Shown here: in pieces, positions 45,674 through 55,792 of the stretch
Layout: every line of letters starts with the position of its first letter
How positions within the stretch are numbered: position 1 is the stretch's first letter
NCBI RefSeq assembly: GCF_001484965.1
Contig: NZ_LLYY01000014.1
Coordinates: forward strand, 33,278 to 97,277
DNA: 64,000 nucleotides
From: Shouchella shacheensis
GTDB lineage: Bacteria; Bacillota; Bacilli; Bacillales; Bacillaceae_D
Reading direction: 5' to 3'
Made by a program: the position numbers and the translations under genes
Notes under the pieces: generated by a model
Told to the model about the DNA's origin: nothing
What the model saw: the letters and a program-made list of their open reading frames with translations, nothing else
Databases searched by the model: none

Positions 45674-46531
45674 TTATTTTTTGGGGATTCGAATCGTAAA
45701 TTGATAGAATTCATCGTTGTCTTCCTCGTCTGTATCGACTTGAAGACCGCTTTTTGCGACCAAGTCTACCGATTGTCGAATCGTGTTCATGGCGATACGC
45801 ATGTCTTTTGGGTACGATTTACGCGTGGCTTTCTTCTTTTTAGGTGCTTCTTCTTTGCTCTCTTCCTCCGCTGCAAAATAGGCTCGCACGCGCTCTTCCG
45901 TTTGCTTTACGTTTAAGTGCTCGTCAATGATCATCTGCATGATGTCTTCTTGAGCCTGGTTTTCTTTAAGAACGATTAATGCACGGGCGTGCCTTTCTGA
46001 GATCTCGCGGTTCAAAATCGCTGTTTGCACGGATTCAGGCAAATGCAAAAGACGGAGTTTATTAGCAATCGTCGACTGCCCTTTGCCGAGTCGCTGTGCC
46101 AAACTTTCCTGCGTCAGTTCATGAAGCTCAATCAACTTGGCGTACGCGACCGCCTCTTCAATCGCTGTTAATCCCTCTCGCTGTAAATTTTCAATCAGGG
46201 CAATCGAGGCCGTTTGAGAATCGTTGAACTCCTTAACGATTGCCGGTATCGTTTCCCATCCAAGTGACGTGACCGCACGCCAGCGCCTCTCCCCTGCAAT
46301 AAGCTCGTATTTATCATCACGTATTCGCACGACAATTGGCTGGATGACTCCGTGAGTGCGGATCGTTTGAGCGAGTTCAGCAATGCGCTCCTCATCGAAC
46401 AAGGTCCTTGGTTGAAACCGGTTCGGTACGATATCTTTAATGGCAAGCTGTTTTACTTCCTCGTTTTCACTCAACTCAGAGTCATTGTTTTTCTCACTGA
46501 AGCCAAATAGGCGTGAAAACGACTGCTTCAT
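45674..46531 (-). CDS. noc: Nucleoid occlusion protein Noc
   Basis: 285 residues, a ParB paralog: Asn-Arg-Phe-Gln-Pro-Arg, Gly-Glu-Arg-Arg-Trp-Arg-Ala and a helix-turn-helix ([11 protein letters not shown]). The N-terminal amphipathic stretch ([10 protein letters not shown]) fits the membrane-targeting sequence that distinguishes Noc. It blocks division over unsegregated DNA. Confidence 0.95.
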   Translation of the reverse strand: MKQSFSRLFGFSEKNNDSELSENEEVKQLAIKDIVPNRFQPRTLFDEERIAELAQTIRTHGVIQPIVVRIRDDKYELIAGERRWRAVTSLGWETIPAIVKEFNDSQTASIALIENLQREGLTAIEEAVAYAKLIELHELTQESLAQRLGKGQSTIANKLRLLHLPESVQTAILNREISERHARALIVLKENQAQEDIMQMIIDEHLNVKQTEERVRAYFAAEEESKEEAPKKKKATRKSYPKDMRIAMNTIRQSVDLVAKSGLQVDTDEEDNDEFYQFTIRIPKK

Positions 46532-46624
46532 CGCCTGACACCACCTTTTATTTTTACCGTCTTGAGTGATTCGACATTTACACGCAGCAATCCTTCATTC
46601 CAAACAACGTTTTCCTCTCTGATA

Positions 46625-46640
46625 TGTTTCACGTGAAACA
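46625..46640. promoter_or_regulatory. parS site between noc and rsmG
   Basis: TGTTTCACGTGAAACA, a perfect palindrome identical to the copy at 3312, located in the noc-rsmG junction and overlapping the 3' end of rsmG by no coding bases. Confidence 0.92.
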
Positions 46641-46648
46641 TTACAGGC

Positions 46649-47362
46649 TTACGAGAGGGGTTGCTTATTCGGTATTCCTGGTTTACGCGGATACTTTTTA
46701 GGGGTTGCTTTGATTTTTTGGATGTGCAATATATGCCGCTCACTTTCTTCGATCGGCAAGGAAAAGGAGTGGTTGGCAGAAACCTTTCCCCCAAGCATAG
46801 CAACCGCTTTCTCACCATCCGAAAGTTCATCCTGTGTACCTGCTCCCTTTAGGGCAATAAAATCGCCGCCGACCTTTACAAAGGGCAAACAAAGCTCGCT
46901 TAGCACCGATAGCCGAGCCACAGCCCTTGCCGTTACCACTTCATACTGCTCTCGGTGAGCTGAATCTTTGCCTGCGATTTCCGCCCGGTCATGATAGAAC
47001 GCCACACCATCAAGCTTAAGCTCATCGGCAAGATGCCGAAGAAAACCAATTCTTTTTTTCAACGAATCGATGATGGAGACATGAATATCGGGGTACAAGA
47101 TCTTTAAAGGCAAGCTAGGAAAACCAGCCCCGGCTCCTACATCCAAAATGCGCTGCTCTGAGAACGAATAAAAAAAGCTAGCAGAGAGAGAATCAAAGAA
47201 ATGCTTTAAGTAAACGTCATCTTCATCTGTGATTGCGGTTAGGTTCATTTTTTCATTCCACTCGACGAGCAGCTCAAAGTAGCGCTTGAACTGCTCTTCC
47301 TGAGTGGAGGATAGGACAATTCCTTGCTGCTCAAGCAGAGGAAGAAAGTCTGTTTTACTCAA
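46649..47362 (-). CDS. rsmG: 16S rRNA (guanine527-N7)-methyltransferase RsmG
   Basis: 237 residues. SAM motif [11 protein letters not shown] at about 71-81; Asn-Leu-Thr-Ala-Ile near the N-terminus and Thr-Ala-Arg-Ala-Val-Ala are family marks (gidB). Part of the mnmE-mnmG-rsmG set. Confidence 0.97.
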   Translation of the reverse strand: MSKTDFLPLLEQQGIVLSSTQEEQFKRYFELLVEWNEKMNLTAITDEDDVYLKHFFDSLSASFFYSFSEQRILDVGAGAGFPSLPLKILYPDIHVSIIDSLKKRIGFLRHLADELKLDGVAFYHDRAEIAGKDSAHREQYEVVTARAVARLSVLSELCLPFVKVGGDFIALKGAGTQDELSDGEKAVAMLGGKVSANHSFSLPIEESERHILHIQKIKATPKKYPRKPGIPNKQPLS

Positions 47363-47381
47363 AGATGGTCGTCCTTCCGTA

Positions 47382-49268
47382 TTAAGATGATGTTTTCGCT
47401 AAACGCCCCTGCTCCAAGTACACAAGAAGGATGGACGTATCCGCTGGGTTCACTCCAGAGACACGCGACGCCTGCCCAACAGAGAGCGGACGGACTTCCT
47501 TCAATTTTTGCCGTGCTTCTGTTGCAAGACCATGGATGGCATCGTAATCAAGATCTTCAGGAATAATCTTCTTCTCCATTTTCTTCAAACGCTCCACCTG
47601 CTGCCACATTTTCTCAATATACCCTTCGTATTTCACTTGAATTTCCACTTGCTCACGCACTTCTTCATCTAGCTCCTCTGGCGCTCCTGGAAGGAAGGGA
47701 GCCAAACGGTCATACGTCATTTCCGGGCGTTTCAAGAGCGACGTTGCCTTTAGGGCCTCACTCATTGGGGCTGAACCCCATTCTTCGAGCGACTGATTCA
47801 ATTCATCGGAAGGTTTGACCGTCAACGTTCCCACCCGTTTTTTCTCTCTTTCCACCGCTGCCTTTTTCCCTTCATATCGAGCGAAACGTTCCTCTGGAAT
47901 GAGTCCAATGGTATGGCCTAATTCGGTAAGACGAAGATCCGCATTGTCGTGCCGCAAAAGCAAACGGAACTCGGCGCGTGACGTCAGCAAACGATACGGC
48001 TCATTTGTTCCTTTTGTGACGAGATCATCAATCAACACGCCAATATACGCATCCGATCGGTCGAGAATAATGCCTTCTTTGCCAAAGGCTTTTTGTGCAG
48101 CATTAATGCCAGCCATAATGCCTTGTCCGGCTGCTTCTTCGTACCCGGATGTGCCGTTGATTTGTCCGGCTGTGAACAACCCGCTCATTTTCTTTGTTTC
48201 CAGTGTTGGCCAAAGCTGCGTAGGGACAAGTGCATCGTACTCAATCGCATAACCTGGACGCATCATCCGTACGTTTTCTAGGCCTGGCACTGTTTTCAGC
48301 ATGTCGAGCTGGACGTCTTCAGGGAGACTGGTCGACAAGCCCTGCACATATACTTCTGTCGTGTTCCGCCCTTCCGGCTCAAGAAAAATCTGATGGCGCG
48401 GCTTATCGTTAAAACGGACTACCTTATCTTCAATCGATGGGCAGTACCTTGGACCCGTTCCCTCTATCATACCGGAATACATCGGTGAACGTCGAAGGTT
48501 AAGCGAAATAATTTCGTGCGTTTTCTCTCCTGTATACGTTAACCAGCAAGGAAGCTGGTCGGTGATATAGTTTGTTGTTTCGTAAGAGAAGGCACGCGGC
48601 TCATCGTCGCCTGGCTGAATTTCCGTTTTTTCATAATCAATGGTCGTTCCATTGACCCGAGGTGGCGTCCCGGTTTTAAAGCGAACCATTTCAAAGCCAA
48701 GCTCCTGTAAGTGATGCGAAAGCTCTACCGAAGGCTGCATATTATTCGGTCCACTATCATAGGAGAGTTCTCCCAAAATAATTTTTCCACGTAGGTAGGT
48801 TCCAGTCGTAACAACAACGGCTTTCGCCCGATACTCAGCTCCGGTATTGGTAATGACCCCGCGGCACTCTCCGTCCTCGACGATCAATCGCTCCACCATG
48901 CCTTGGCGTAGAAGCAAATTCTCCTGCTCCTCAATGGTCTTCTTCATTTCCTGTTGATAGCTAAATTTATCGGCCTGTGCCCGCAACGCACGTACAGCTG
49001 GGCCTTTCCCTGTGTTCAACATCCGCATTTGAATGTAGGTTCTGTCAATGTTTCGCGCCATTTCTCCACCTAGCGCGTCAATTTCACGGACAACAATGCC
49101 TTTCGCCGGTCCTCCCACCGACGGGTTACATGGCATAAACGCGACCGCATCTAGGTTTAGTGTCAGCATCAGTGTATTCGCGCCCATTCTTGCAGCCGCG
49201 AGTCCCGCCTCAACGCCCGCATGACCGGCACCAATAACGACAACATCGTATGTTCCACCTTGATAGCT
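47382..49268 (-). CDS. mnmG: tRNA uridine-5-carboxymethylaminomethyl modification enzyme MnmG
   Basis: 628 residues from the ATG at 49268, chosen by family alignment ([15 protein letters not shown]); the ribosome-binding site is weak and an upstream TTG is possible. FAD-binding Rossmann fold, the Cys-Asn-Pro-Ser-Val-Gly-Gly motif and a helical C-terminus. With MnmE it modifies U34 of several tRNAs. Confidence 0.97.
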   Translation of the reverse strand, partial: SYQGGTYDVVVIGAGHAGVEAGLAAARMGANTLMLTLNLDAVAFMPCNPSVGGPAKGIVVREIDALGGEMARNIDRTYIQMRMLNTGKGPAVRALRAQADKFSYQQEMKKTIEEQENLLLRQGMVERLIVEDGECRGVITNTGAEYRAKAVVVTTGTYLRGKIILGELSYDSGPNNMQPSVELSHHLQELGFEMVRFKTGTPPRVNGTTIDYEKTEIQPGDDEPRAFSYETTNYITDQLPCWLTYTGEKTHEIISLNLRRSPMYSGMIEGTGPRYCPSIEDKVVRFNDKPRHQIFLEPEGRNTTEVYVQGLSTSLPEDVQLDMLKTVPGLENVRMMRPGYAIEYDALVPTQLWPTLETKKMSGLFTAGQINGTSGYEEAAGQGIMAGINAAQKAFGKEGIILDRSDAYIGVLIDDLVTKGTNEPYRLLTSRAEFRLLLRHDNADLRLTELGHTIGLIPEERFARYEGKKAAVEREKKRVGTLTVKPSDELNQSLEEWGSAPMSEALKATSLLKRPEMTYDRLAPFLPGAPEELDEEVREQVEIQVKYEGYIEKMWQQVERLKKMEKKIIPEDLDYDAIHGLATEARQKLKEVRPLSVGQASRVSGVNPADTSILLVYLEQGRLAKTSS

Positions 49269-49429
49269 CATGTTCAGGCCATCAGCATACAACCAAAGAC
49301 AGCTGTCTTTTCGATCCTCTATGGCTGATGGCTTCCTCCTTTACTTGCATGAGGATCATGCATCCGAATGTCTCCGTTCTTTCTATCAGTTTAGCGTTTG
49401 CTTTCCTTTTTTAGATGGAGAGTTGCGGG

Positions 49430-49834
49430 TAGGAGCTCCTAACCAACCCGCCTTCGCTTTTCTTGATCCAGCTGCAGTGGGCAGGGGCTCGAGTCTTTCA
49501 GTCAGCCTGATTAAGCCAAGTTCAGGCTTGATGCAGCCTGCCTTCCAAGATTTTTCGCCCCTAAACGCCCACTTCCACTTTTCTTCTGATCCAGCTGCGG
49601 CGCCCACTCGCTCGAGGTTTCTTCACGCCGCCAGATCAAGCCAAGACCGGGCTTGATCCTGCCGTCGCTCCAGAACTTGTCGCTCGTGATCAGGGCACCT
49701 TCGCTTTTCTTCTGATCCAGCTGCGGCGGGTAGGAGCTTCGAGATTTTTCGCCCTGACAACGAAATCCAAAACCGGGATTTCTTTTGTCAGGTCTCCAAA
49801 ATTCTCGCTCCTAACCAACCCGCCTTCGCTTTTC
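49430..49834 (-). repeat. Three palindromic repeats in reverse orientation
   Basis: A hybrid unit (about 49430-49570), a type B unit (about 49572-49705) and a type A unit (about 49712-49833) fill the mnmG-mnmE gap. Same order of subtypes as in the dnaB-rplI cluster, which suggests that composite blocks can be copied as a whole. Confidence 0.85.
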
Positions 49835-51211
49835 TTATTTCCCCAAGCAGAATTGGGAAAAGAGCTGGTCGATGAGGCTGTCTTGAATGTCTTCACCGAT
49901 GATTTCCCCGAGTAGCTCCCACGTTCTGGTGACGTCGATTTGTACGAGATCAATGGGAACATTCCTATCACTGGCGCTAAGTGAGTCGCGCGCGGTCTGT
50001 CTGGCATGTTCAAGAAGACCGATATGGCGGGCGTTGGAGACATACGTCAAGTCTCCGCCTTCCACTCCGCCAGCAAAGAATAGCTCGCCAATCGCCTCTT
50101 CTAGTCGATCGACGCCTTCTTCATGGATCAAGGCTGTTGTAACAACCGGGCGACCATCTGCAAACTTCCGGACTTTCTCCATATCCAAGCGTTTCTCTTG
50201 ATCGGTTTTATTAACGATAACGACCACATCGAGCCCTTCGACCGCTTCAAACAACGCCTCATCCTCTACCATTAAATCCTCTCCATAATTAAGGACAAGT
50301 AAAACCAGATCCGCTTCTTTTAAGGCCTGTCTCGAACGCTCAACCCCCATTCGCTCGACAATATCCTCTGTTTCTCGAATCCCAGCTGTGTCCACGAGCC
50401 GAAGCGGCACTCCTCTGACGTTCACATACTCTTCAAGCGTGTCCCTTGTCGTCCCTGGGATATCCGTGACAATGGCCTTCGCTTCATGGACCAGGCTATT
50501 CATCAACGAGGACTTCCCTACGTTTGGTCGACCAATAATTGCTGTGGCGAGCCCTTCCCGCAAGATCTTTCCTTGCTTCGCCGTCACAAGAAGCGCCTCG
50601 ATTTCCTGTAAGACAAATGACATTTTCTCTTGCAAAATACCATGAGTGACCGTTTCCGCATCGTATTCTGGGTAGTCAATGTTGACCTCTACGCTAGCCA
50701 CGGTTTCAAGCACCGCTTGCCTGAGCTGCTGAATCTTAGCAGATAGCCTGCCCTCCACTTGGCGCAGTGCGACGTTCATGGCGCGGTCGGTTTTTGAGCG
50801 AATCAAATCCATAACGCCTTCTGCTTGAGACAAATCAATTCGTCCATTTAAAAACGCGCGTTTCGTGAATTCCCCCGGCTCAGCCAGACGAGCCCCATGC
50901 CTGAGCACGAGTTGCAAGACGCGATTAACGGACACAAGGCCGCCGTGGCAATTGATCTCCACGACGTCTTCCCGTGTATACGTCTTAGGGGCGCGCATCA
51001 CCGTCACCATCGCCTCTTCCACGGTTGTCTTTTCTTCATCGTCTAGCAAATGGCCGTAGACAATGGTATGACTTGGCACATCCGCAAGAGGCGTATTTCC
51101 TTTAAACAGCTTGTCGCTAATTGCAATCGCTTCGTCTCCGCTCAGCCGGACAATCCCAATCGCTCCCTCACCAAGGGCAGTCGAAATCGCGGCAATTGTA
51201 TCGAATTCCAT
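49835..51211 (-). CDS. mnmE: tRNA modification GTPase MnmE
   Basis: 458 residues: N-terminal formyl-THF-binding domain, helical domain, inserted G domain with Gly-Arg-Pro-Asn-Val-Gly-Lys-Ser-Ser near 225, Asp-Thr-Ala-Gly and Asn-Lys-Thr-Asp, and the C-terminal Cys-Leu-Gly-Lys motif. Partner of MnmG. Confidence 0.98.
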   Translation of the reverse strand: MEFDTIAAISTALGEGAIGIVRLSGDEAIAISDKLFKGNTPLADVPSHTIVYGHLLDDEEKTTVEEAMVTVMRAPKTYTREDVVEINCHGGLVSVNRVLQLVLRHGARLAEPGEFTKRAFLNGRIDLSQAEGVMDLIRSKTDRAMNVALRQVEGRLSAKIQQLRQAVLETVASVEVNIDYPEYDAETVTHGILQEKMSFVLQEIEALLVTAKQGKILREGLATAIIGRPNVGKSSLMNSLVHEAKAIVTDIPGTTRDTLEEYVNVRGVPLRLVDTAGIRETEDIVERMGVERSRQALKEADLVLLVLNYGEDLMVEDEALFEAVEGLDVVVIVNKTDQEKRLDMEKVRKFADGRPVVTTALIHEEGVDRLEEAIGELFFAGGVEGGDLTYVSNARHIGLLEHARQTARDSLSASDRNVPIDLVQIDVTRTWELLGEIIGEDIQDSLIDQLFSQFCLGK

Positions 51212-51239
51212 GTTACCACCTCCATCTGTAGCCCAACCT

Positions 51240-51480
51240 ATGCCGAAATGCGCAGGCGCTTCTACCCGCCGCAGCTAGACAATACCAAAATGCGCTTCGG
51301 ATAGACAAAAAATGAACCATCATGAATAGGTCTTCGCCTTTCGTGATGGATTTCTTAGTATTTCACTGCCATACGCATGCTCTTAAATTATAAGAATAGC
51401 ATACGAGTGACGGAAAATCTATTCCCTGAACTTGGATAGGCGGGTCAAACAGAAGCGCAGATTTTGGAAGGCTTGGACTC
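51240..51480. repeat. Two degraded palindromic repeats around a terminator
   Basis: A shortened unit (about 51243-51302, only the two ends: GCGCAGGCG and CTACCCGCCGCAGCTAGACAA) and the first third of a type A unit (about 51437-51480). Between them at about 51311-51352 is a stem CCATCA-N-GAA/TTCATGATGG with a T run on the minus strand. It probably ends transcripts from the jag side. This accounts for most of the 51212-51542 gap. Confidence 0.65.
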
Positions 51481-51482
51481 GA

Positions 51483-51526
51483 AAACCCGTGCTCTTTGGT
51501 TCGACAAGATGCACGGGTTTTCCACT
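51483..51526 (-). terminator. Terminator of jag
   Basis: AAAACCCGTGC...GCACGGGTTTT, an 11-bp stem with a large loop, ending in TTTT on the minus strand 17 bases after the jag stop codon. Confidence 0.7.
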
Positions 51527-51542
51527 AGCCTATGGTTAATGG

Positions 51543-52175
51543 TTAACGTTTTGGTTTGACGACCACATGTCGTCTTGCTCCCTGACCGCTCGATACCGTC
51601 TCAACCTCTTTTACTTTCGCAAGTGCGGTGTGAATAACCTTCCGTTCTCTCGCCGGCATTGGCTCAAGCACCACAGCTTCTTCGAGGGATTTGGCTTTTT
51701 TACTTACACGAAAAGCCAAATCGCGTAGAGACTCGGTTCGTCGCAGTCGATAATTGCCGACGTCCAATTGAACGCGAACATGCTCATTCGTGTCGCTGTT
51801 GGCCACAGCTAAATTTGAAAGGTATTCAAGAGCATCCAAGGTTTGCCCTTTTTTTCCGATCAGCAGTCCTTGTTCTTTGCTTTCATTCGTTGTCATCTGG
51901 ATATGCAGCTCTTTGTTGCTTTTTTTAACATCCATATTGACTTCGATATCCATTAGCTCAAGGGTGGTTGACAAGAAAGATTGCGCAGTCTCGTAGGAGT
52001 CAGGCTTTACATAAGCGTCGATGACCGCACGCTTCGCCCCGAAGAGACCAAGAAATCCCTTCTGTGGCTTTTCAACCACTTCATACGAAAGCCTCATTGG
52101 CTCCGCATTTAGTTCACGTGCGGCTTGTTCAATAGCTTCTTCAACGGTTCGACCTGAAACGGTAAGTTTTCTCAC
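51543..52175 (-). CDS. jag: Jag (KhpB) RNA-binding protein
   Basis: 210 residues from the GTG at 52175 (GGGGAGG eight bases upstream). Jag_N domain (Gly-Arg-Thr-Val-Glu-Glu-Ala), KH domain with Gly-Lys-Lys-Gly-Gln-Thr-Leu-Asp and C-terminal R3H domain (Arg-Lys-Val-Ile-His). SpoIIIJ-associated protein linked to RNA binding and cell division. Confidence 0.96.
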   Translation of the reverse strand: MRKLTVSGRTVEEAIEQAARELNAEPMRLSYEVVEKPQKGFLGLFGAKRAVIDAYVKPDSYETAQSFLSTTLELMDIEVNMDVKKSNKELHIQMTTNESKEQGLLIGKKGQTLDALEYLSNLAVANSDTNEHVRVQLDVGNYRLRRTESLRDLAFRVSKKAKSLEEAVVLEPMPARERKVIHTALAKVKEVETVSSGQGARRHVVVKPKR

Positions 52176-52198
52176 GCGTTCTTCCTCCCCTAACAAGC

Positions 52199-53062
52199 TT
52201 ATTTTTTCTTCTTACGGCCAGACTTCTTCTTGTTGCTTTTCTTATTGCTCTTTTTATTATTAGCGCCACTGGAGTTCCTTTTCGCTCCAGAGTTCTTCTG
52301 CTCTTGGTCGACAACCGTTTTTTCGAGGCCGCGTTTACCAGCACTCGGCCCGGTAATGAAGTACGTTTGCAAAATCATGAAAATGTTCCCGACTACCCAG
52401 TACAGAATAACCGCTGATGGCAAAAAGACACCAATGACCAGAATCATGATTGGCATTAAATAAAGCAAAATCTTCATTTGCGGGTTGTCTTGAACCATCA
52501 TCATTTTCTGCTGCACGAACGTAAGCACAAAAGCTAGTACAGGCAAAATAAAGAATGGGTCGGGATCGCTTAATGCAAACCAGAGAAACGACTGACCTGC
52601 GAGCTCTGGCGTTCGCATAATGGCATGATAAATGGCTAAAAAGATTGGCATCTGAATGATTAGAGGCAGACAACCTGCAAACGGGTTGACCTTATGTTTA
52701 GCGAAAAGTGCCTGCATTTCTTGCTGCATCTTTTGCTGCGTACGTTGATCCTTTGCGCTGTACGTTTCACGAAGCTTTTGCATTTCCGGCTGCAGCTGCT
52801 GCATGGCCTTCATGCTCTTGGTTTGTTTTACCATTAACGGCAGAAGCAGTAGTCTAAATAAAATCGTAACAGCTATGATGGCTAATCCATAATTCTGCAA
52901 AAAATCGGCGAACCAGACAATCAGAAAAGAGAGCGGATACACAAAAAATGAGTTCCAAAATCCTTCACTGTTTGACGAAATCGGCTCTTCAATGCTAAAA
53001 CAGCCTGACATCACAAGCAGCATGGTTAGCAAAAGAGCTGTAAGCCCAAGCTTTTTCCTCAC
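52199..53062 (-). CDS. yidC: Membrane protein insertase YidC (SpoIIIJ/OxaA)
   Basis: 287 residues from a GTG start with GAGGGGAG upstream. Lipoprotein signal with Leu-Val-Met-Ser-Gly-Cys (Cys at 21), five further hydrophobic segments, the conserved Arg in the first transmembrane helix (Leu-Phe-Arg-Leu-Leu-Leu-Leu-Pro) and a Lys/Asn-rich C-terminal tail for ribosome contact. Inserts membrane proteins with or without Sec; the SpoIIIJ type serves engulfed forespores too. Confidence 0.97.
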   Translation of the reverse strand: MRKKLGLTALLLTMLLVMSGCFSIEEPISSNSEGFWNSFFVYPLSFLIVWFADFLQNYGLAIIAVTILFRLLLLPLMVKQTKSMKAMQQLQPEMQKLRETYSAKDQRTQQKMQQEMQALFAKHKVNPFAGCLPLIIQMPIFLAIYHAIMRTPELAGQSFLWFALSDPDPFFILPVLAFVLTFVQQKMMMVQDNPQMKILLYLMPIMILVIGVFLPSAVILYWVVGNIFMILQTYFITGPSAGKRGLEKTVVDQEQKNSGAKRNSSGANNKKSNKKSNKKKSGRKKKK

Positions 53063-53176
53063 GGCAAGCTCCCCTCACACACCTAGAAATATAGTTTCTT
53101 CTTTATATAAATAGAAAGGCTGTTTAAAAAGTGACCTGCGTTCGAAGAACTAAACAACCCACCCGAGCCTATCCCT

Positions 53177-53536
53177 TCATTCTGACGAGCGCTTTGGTTT
53201 GTGTATCACTTTGGCCTTTCTCATCACGTGGAAAAGACTCCTTCGAACCTCTGAGTAGGATAAGTCCTTTGCCGGGACTCTAGCAATCACGACATAGTCA
53301 CACCCAGGCCTAAGTTCGTCAGTTGCGCTTTGAAACACCTCGCGTACGAGACGTTTCACGCGATTTCTAACAACCGCGTTGCCTACGCGTTTGGATACCG
53401 AGAGACCGACTCTCCATTGCTCTTGTCCCTCTTTCGCAAGTACGTACAATACAAACTGGCGGTTGGCAAAAGACGTCCCCTCTTTAAAAACCTTAGAGAA
53501 CTCTTGACTCTTTTTGACTCGCTGATCCTTTTTCAT
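53177..53536 (-). CDS. rnpA: Ribonuclease P protein component
   Basis: 119 residues from the ATG at 53536; the long upstream frame overlaps rpmH and is not coding. Basic protein with the RnpA signature Arg-Asn-Arg-Val-Lys-Arg-Leu-Val-Arg-Glu near residue 60. It assists the catalytic RNA in tRNA 5' processing. Confidence 0.97.
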   Translation of the reverse strand: MKKDQRVKKSQEFSKVFKEGTSFANRQFVLYVLAKEGQEQWRVGLSVSKRVGNAVVRNRVKRLVREVFQSATDELRPGCDYVVIARVPAKDLSYSEVRRSLFHVMRKAKVIHKPKRSSE

Positions 53537-53564
53537 CCTTGAACACGACCCCTTGTCTGCGCTG

Positions 53565-53590
53565 AAAAAGACCACTGATGTCAGTGGTCT
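53565..53590 (-). terminator. Attenuator-like stem between rpmH and rnpA
   Basis: AGACCACTGA/TCAGTGGTCT stem overlapping the rpmH stop codon, then TTTTTC on the minus strand. It would lower rnpA expression relative to rpmH. Confidence 0.7.
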
Positions 53591-53726
53591 ATGCAGACAA
53601 TACTTTTCTTCCTTTTTGACGACGGCGCGCGAGCACGTTACGGCCATTCTTTGTAGCCATACGAGCACGGAATCCGTGATTCTTTTTCCGTTTGCGATTA
53701 TTGGGTTGGAAAGTTGGTTTACCCAT
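53589..53726 (-). CDS. rpmH: 50S ribosomal protein L34
   Basis: 45 residues, too short for the long-ORF lists: [12 protein letters not shown], then His-Gly-Phe-Arg-Ala-Arg-Met and the [11 protein letters not shown] end. AAGGAGGTGG precedes the ATG. First gene of rpmH-rnpA-yidC-jag, divergent from dnaA. Confidence 0.98.
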   Translation of the reverse strand: MGKPTFQPNNRKRKKNHGFRARMATKNGRNVLARRRQKGRKVLSA

Positions 53727-53772
53727 GTATTCCACCTCCTTCGAGGATTGTATCTAGCAGACACTCTTAAAA

Positions 53773-53802
53773 ATTATAAAGAACGTAACGACTGATTGTC
53801 AA
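53773..53802 (-). promoter_or_regulatory. Promoter of rpmH
   Basis: On the minus strand a perfect TTGACA (53797-53802), an 18-base spacer and a perfect TATAAT (53773-53778). Confidence 0.9.
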
Positions 53803-53839
53803 GCTGCTTTTTTCTCCCTCTTTTTGCGTCCGTTCGACA

Positions 53840-54110
53840 GCTGTGGACAGCATTCATCCATTTCTTCGTTTTCCCCACCTGCTTATCGACAGCGTGTGCA
53901 CATATCTAGTATTGTGGACAAACATCCACCACAAGATACGGCATTTTGTGGATAAATCAAACAAACCGTTGCGACTGTTATTCTTTTTTGCTATGATTAT
54001 ATTGTTTTCACTCGTGGATTGATGTTCAGGCAAAAAACCTGTCCACAGCCTGTGGGTAAGGTTGTGGACAGGTTTTTTGTTTTGTTTACATCGTTTTCCA
54101 CAGCGTGTGC
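53840..54110. other. oriC, upstream DnaA-box cluster
   Basis: Between rpmH and dnaA lie TGTGGACAG (53842), TTATCGACA (53883), TGTGGACAA (53913), a perfect TGTGGATAA (53947), CTGTCCACA (54039), TGTGGGTAA (54051), TGTGGACAG (54063) and TTTTCCACA (54094). This is the first half of a Bacillus-type bipartite origin. Three of the boxes sit in a perfect 16-bp inverted repeat (54032-54078). Confidence 0.85.
54032..54078. terminator. Perfect 16-bp inverted repeat carrying DnaA boxes (two-way terminator-like)
   Basis: AAAAAACCTGTCCACA and TGTGGACAGGTTTTTT flank a 15-base loop that contains TGTGGGTAA. Both strands end in six T, so it could stop transcription in either direction as well as bind DnaA. 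Confidence 0.75.
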
Positions 54111-54203
54111 AAGGTCTGAACAAGACGGTTTCCTACTATATTATATCCTTTTCACACCATCCACGTGCATGAATGTTTATACATGCACCTTGTACATTTC
54201 TTA

Positions 54204-54215
54204 TACAACGTTGTA
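54204..54215. promoter_or_regulatory. Palindrome in the dnaA leader
   Basis: TACAACGTTGTA, perfect 12-bp palindrome, within a run of TTGTACA-like repeats (54190-54230) about 60 bases before the dnaA start. Possible operator; the binding protein is unknown. Confidence 0.35.
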
Positions 54216-54275
54216 CAGCTATTGTACGGCGTTTTCATTTCGGGGCTTACATCAGCTATAGAAGGAGGGGACTTT

Positions 54276-55625
54276 TTGGAAAACGTACATGATTTATGGG
54301 ATCAAGTGCTCGGCAAGATGGAAACGAAGGTGAGCAAACCGAGCTATGAAACGTGGCTAAAATCAACAAAGGCAAACACGCTTCAAAATGAGGTCATCAC
54401 CATCACTGCACCGAACGAGTTTGCGCGCGACTGGTTAGAAAACCACTATTCCTCTTTAGCAGCGGATATCATTGAGGAGCTCACCGGTGCCCGTCTTATG
54501 CCTAAATTTGTGATTCCTCAACACGAGGAAGAAGAAGTCGTACCAGAACCAATTCCACAAGCGCCGCCAGAGTCTAGCACAACCACCTCACCCACTTCAT
54601 CTAAAACGATGCTTAATGATAAGTATACGTTCAACACGTTTGTGATTGGCTCCGGCAACCGCTTTGCTCATGCGGCATCGCTTGCGGTAGCTGAAGCTCC
54701 AGCGAAGGCCTACAACCCGCTTTTTATTTATGGGGGTGTTGGTTTAGGAAAAACCCACTTAATGCATGCGATTGGCCACTATGTCATGGAACATAACCCA
54801 AATGCGAATGTGCTTTATTTGTCTTCAGAAAAATTCACAAACGAATTTATTAACGCGATCCGCGACAATAAAGCTGTTCATTTTCGCAATAAATACCGGA
54901 GCGTTGACGTCCTTCTGATCGATGACATTCAGTTTATCGCCGGCAAGATTCAAACACAGGAAGAGTTCTTTCACACGTTTAATGCGCTTCATGAGGAGTC
55001 CAAACAAATCGTCATCTCAAGTGACCGACCGCCGAAAGAAATTCCAACATTGGAAGACCGACTTCGCTCTCGCTTCGAATGGGGCTTAATCACGGATATT
55101 ACGCCTCCAGATTTGGAAACACGGATTGCGATTTTACGCAAGAAGGCGAAAGCGGAAAACCTGGACATCCCAAATGAAGTCATGCTCTATATTGCCAATC
55201 AAATTGATACGAATATACGTGAGCTGGAAGGAGCGTTAATACGAGTCGTGGCGTATTCCTCACTCATCAACCAAGATATGAACGCTGACTTGGCAGCAGA
55301 GGCTCTTAAGGATATTATTCCAAACGCCATGCCAAAAACACTCACCATTGTCGACATTCAAAAGATGGTCGGCCACTACTATCAAGTAAAACTTGAGGAT
55401 TTTAAGGCGAAGAAGCGGACCAAATCTGTTGCGTTTCCTAGGCAAATTGCCATGTATCTTTCTCGTGAAATGACGGATGCCTCTTTGCCGAAAATAGGGA
55501 GTGAATTTGGAGGCAGGGACCATACAACCGTGATTCATGCTCACGAAAAAATATCCAAGCTCCTTTCCACTGATCAGGACCTGCAGCAAAAAGTTCAGGC
55601 CATGACCGAACAGTTGCGACAATAG
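54276..55625 (+). CDS. dnaA: Chromosomal replication initiator protein DnaA
   Basis: 449 residues from a TTG at 54276, with GAAGGAGG at seven bases; this start gives Met-Glu-Asn-Val-His-Asp-Leu-Trp as in relatives. Domain I (1-80), a short linker (about 85-110), AAA+ domain with Walker A Gly-Gly-Val-Gly-Leu-Gly-Lys-Thr-His near 150 and Walker B Leu-Leu-Ile-Asp-Asp, and the C-terminal box-binding helix-turn-helix with Gly-Gly-Arg-Asp-His-Thr-Thr-Val. It opens the origin. Confidence 0.98.
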   Translation: MENVHDLWDQVLGKMETKVSKPSYETWLKSTKANTLQNEVITITAPNEFARDWLENHYSSLAADIIEELTGARLMPKFVIPQHEEEEVVPEPIPQAPPESSTTTSPTSSKTMLNDKYTFNTFVIGSGNRFAHAASLAVAEAPAKAYNPLFIYGGVGLGKTHLMHAIGHYVMEHNPNANVLYLSSEKFTNEFINAIRDNKAVHFRNKYRSVDVLLIDDIQFIAGKIQTQEEFFHTFNALHEESKQIVISSDRPPKEIPTLEDRLRSRFEWGLITDITPPDLETRIAILRKKAKAENLDIPNEVMLYIANQIDTNIRELEGALIRVVAYSSLINQDMNADLAAEALKDIIPNAMPKTLTIVDIQKMVGHYYQVKLEDFKAKKRTKSVAFPRQIAMYLSREMTDASLPKIGSEFGGRDHTTVIHAHEKISKLLSTDQDLQQKVQAMTEQLRQ

Positions 55626-55649
55626 CGCTGTGCACATGTGAACAACGCA

Positions 55650-55755
55650 GACAAGCCTATCCACAAATTACCCACAAGTGGATAGGCTGTCTCTTTACGT
55701 TTTTTTCGCATTTATCCACAAATAAACAAGCCCTATTACTACTACGACGATTTTA
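55650..55755. other. oriC, dnaA-dnaN DnaA-box cluster and unwinding region
   Basis: CTATCCACA, TTACCCACA and AGTGGATAG lie in a perfect 11-bp inverted repeat (55654-55688), which also looks like the dnaA terminator stem. A perfect TTATCCACA (55712-55720) follows. Then comes ATTACTACTACGACGATTTT (55735-55754), which resembles DnaA-trio repeats at the edge of an AT-rich duplex-unwinding segment. Confidence 0.85.
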
Positions 55756-55792
55756 AGTACTTATTAATTTATAGTTAAAGGAGCTAGCTGCT

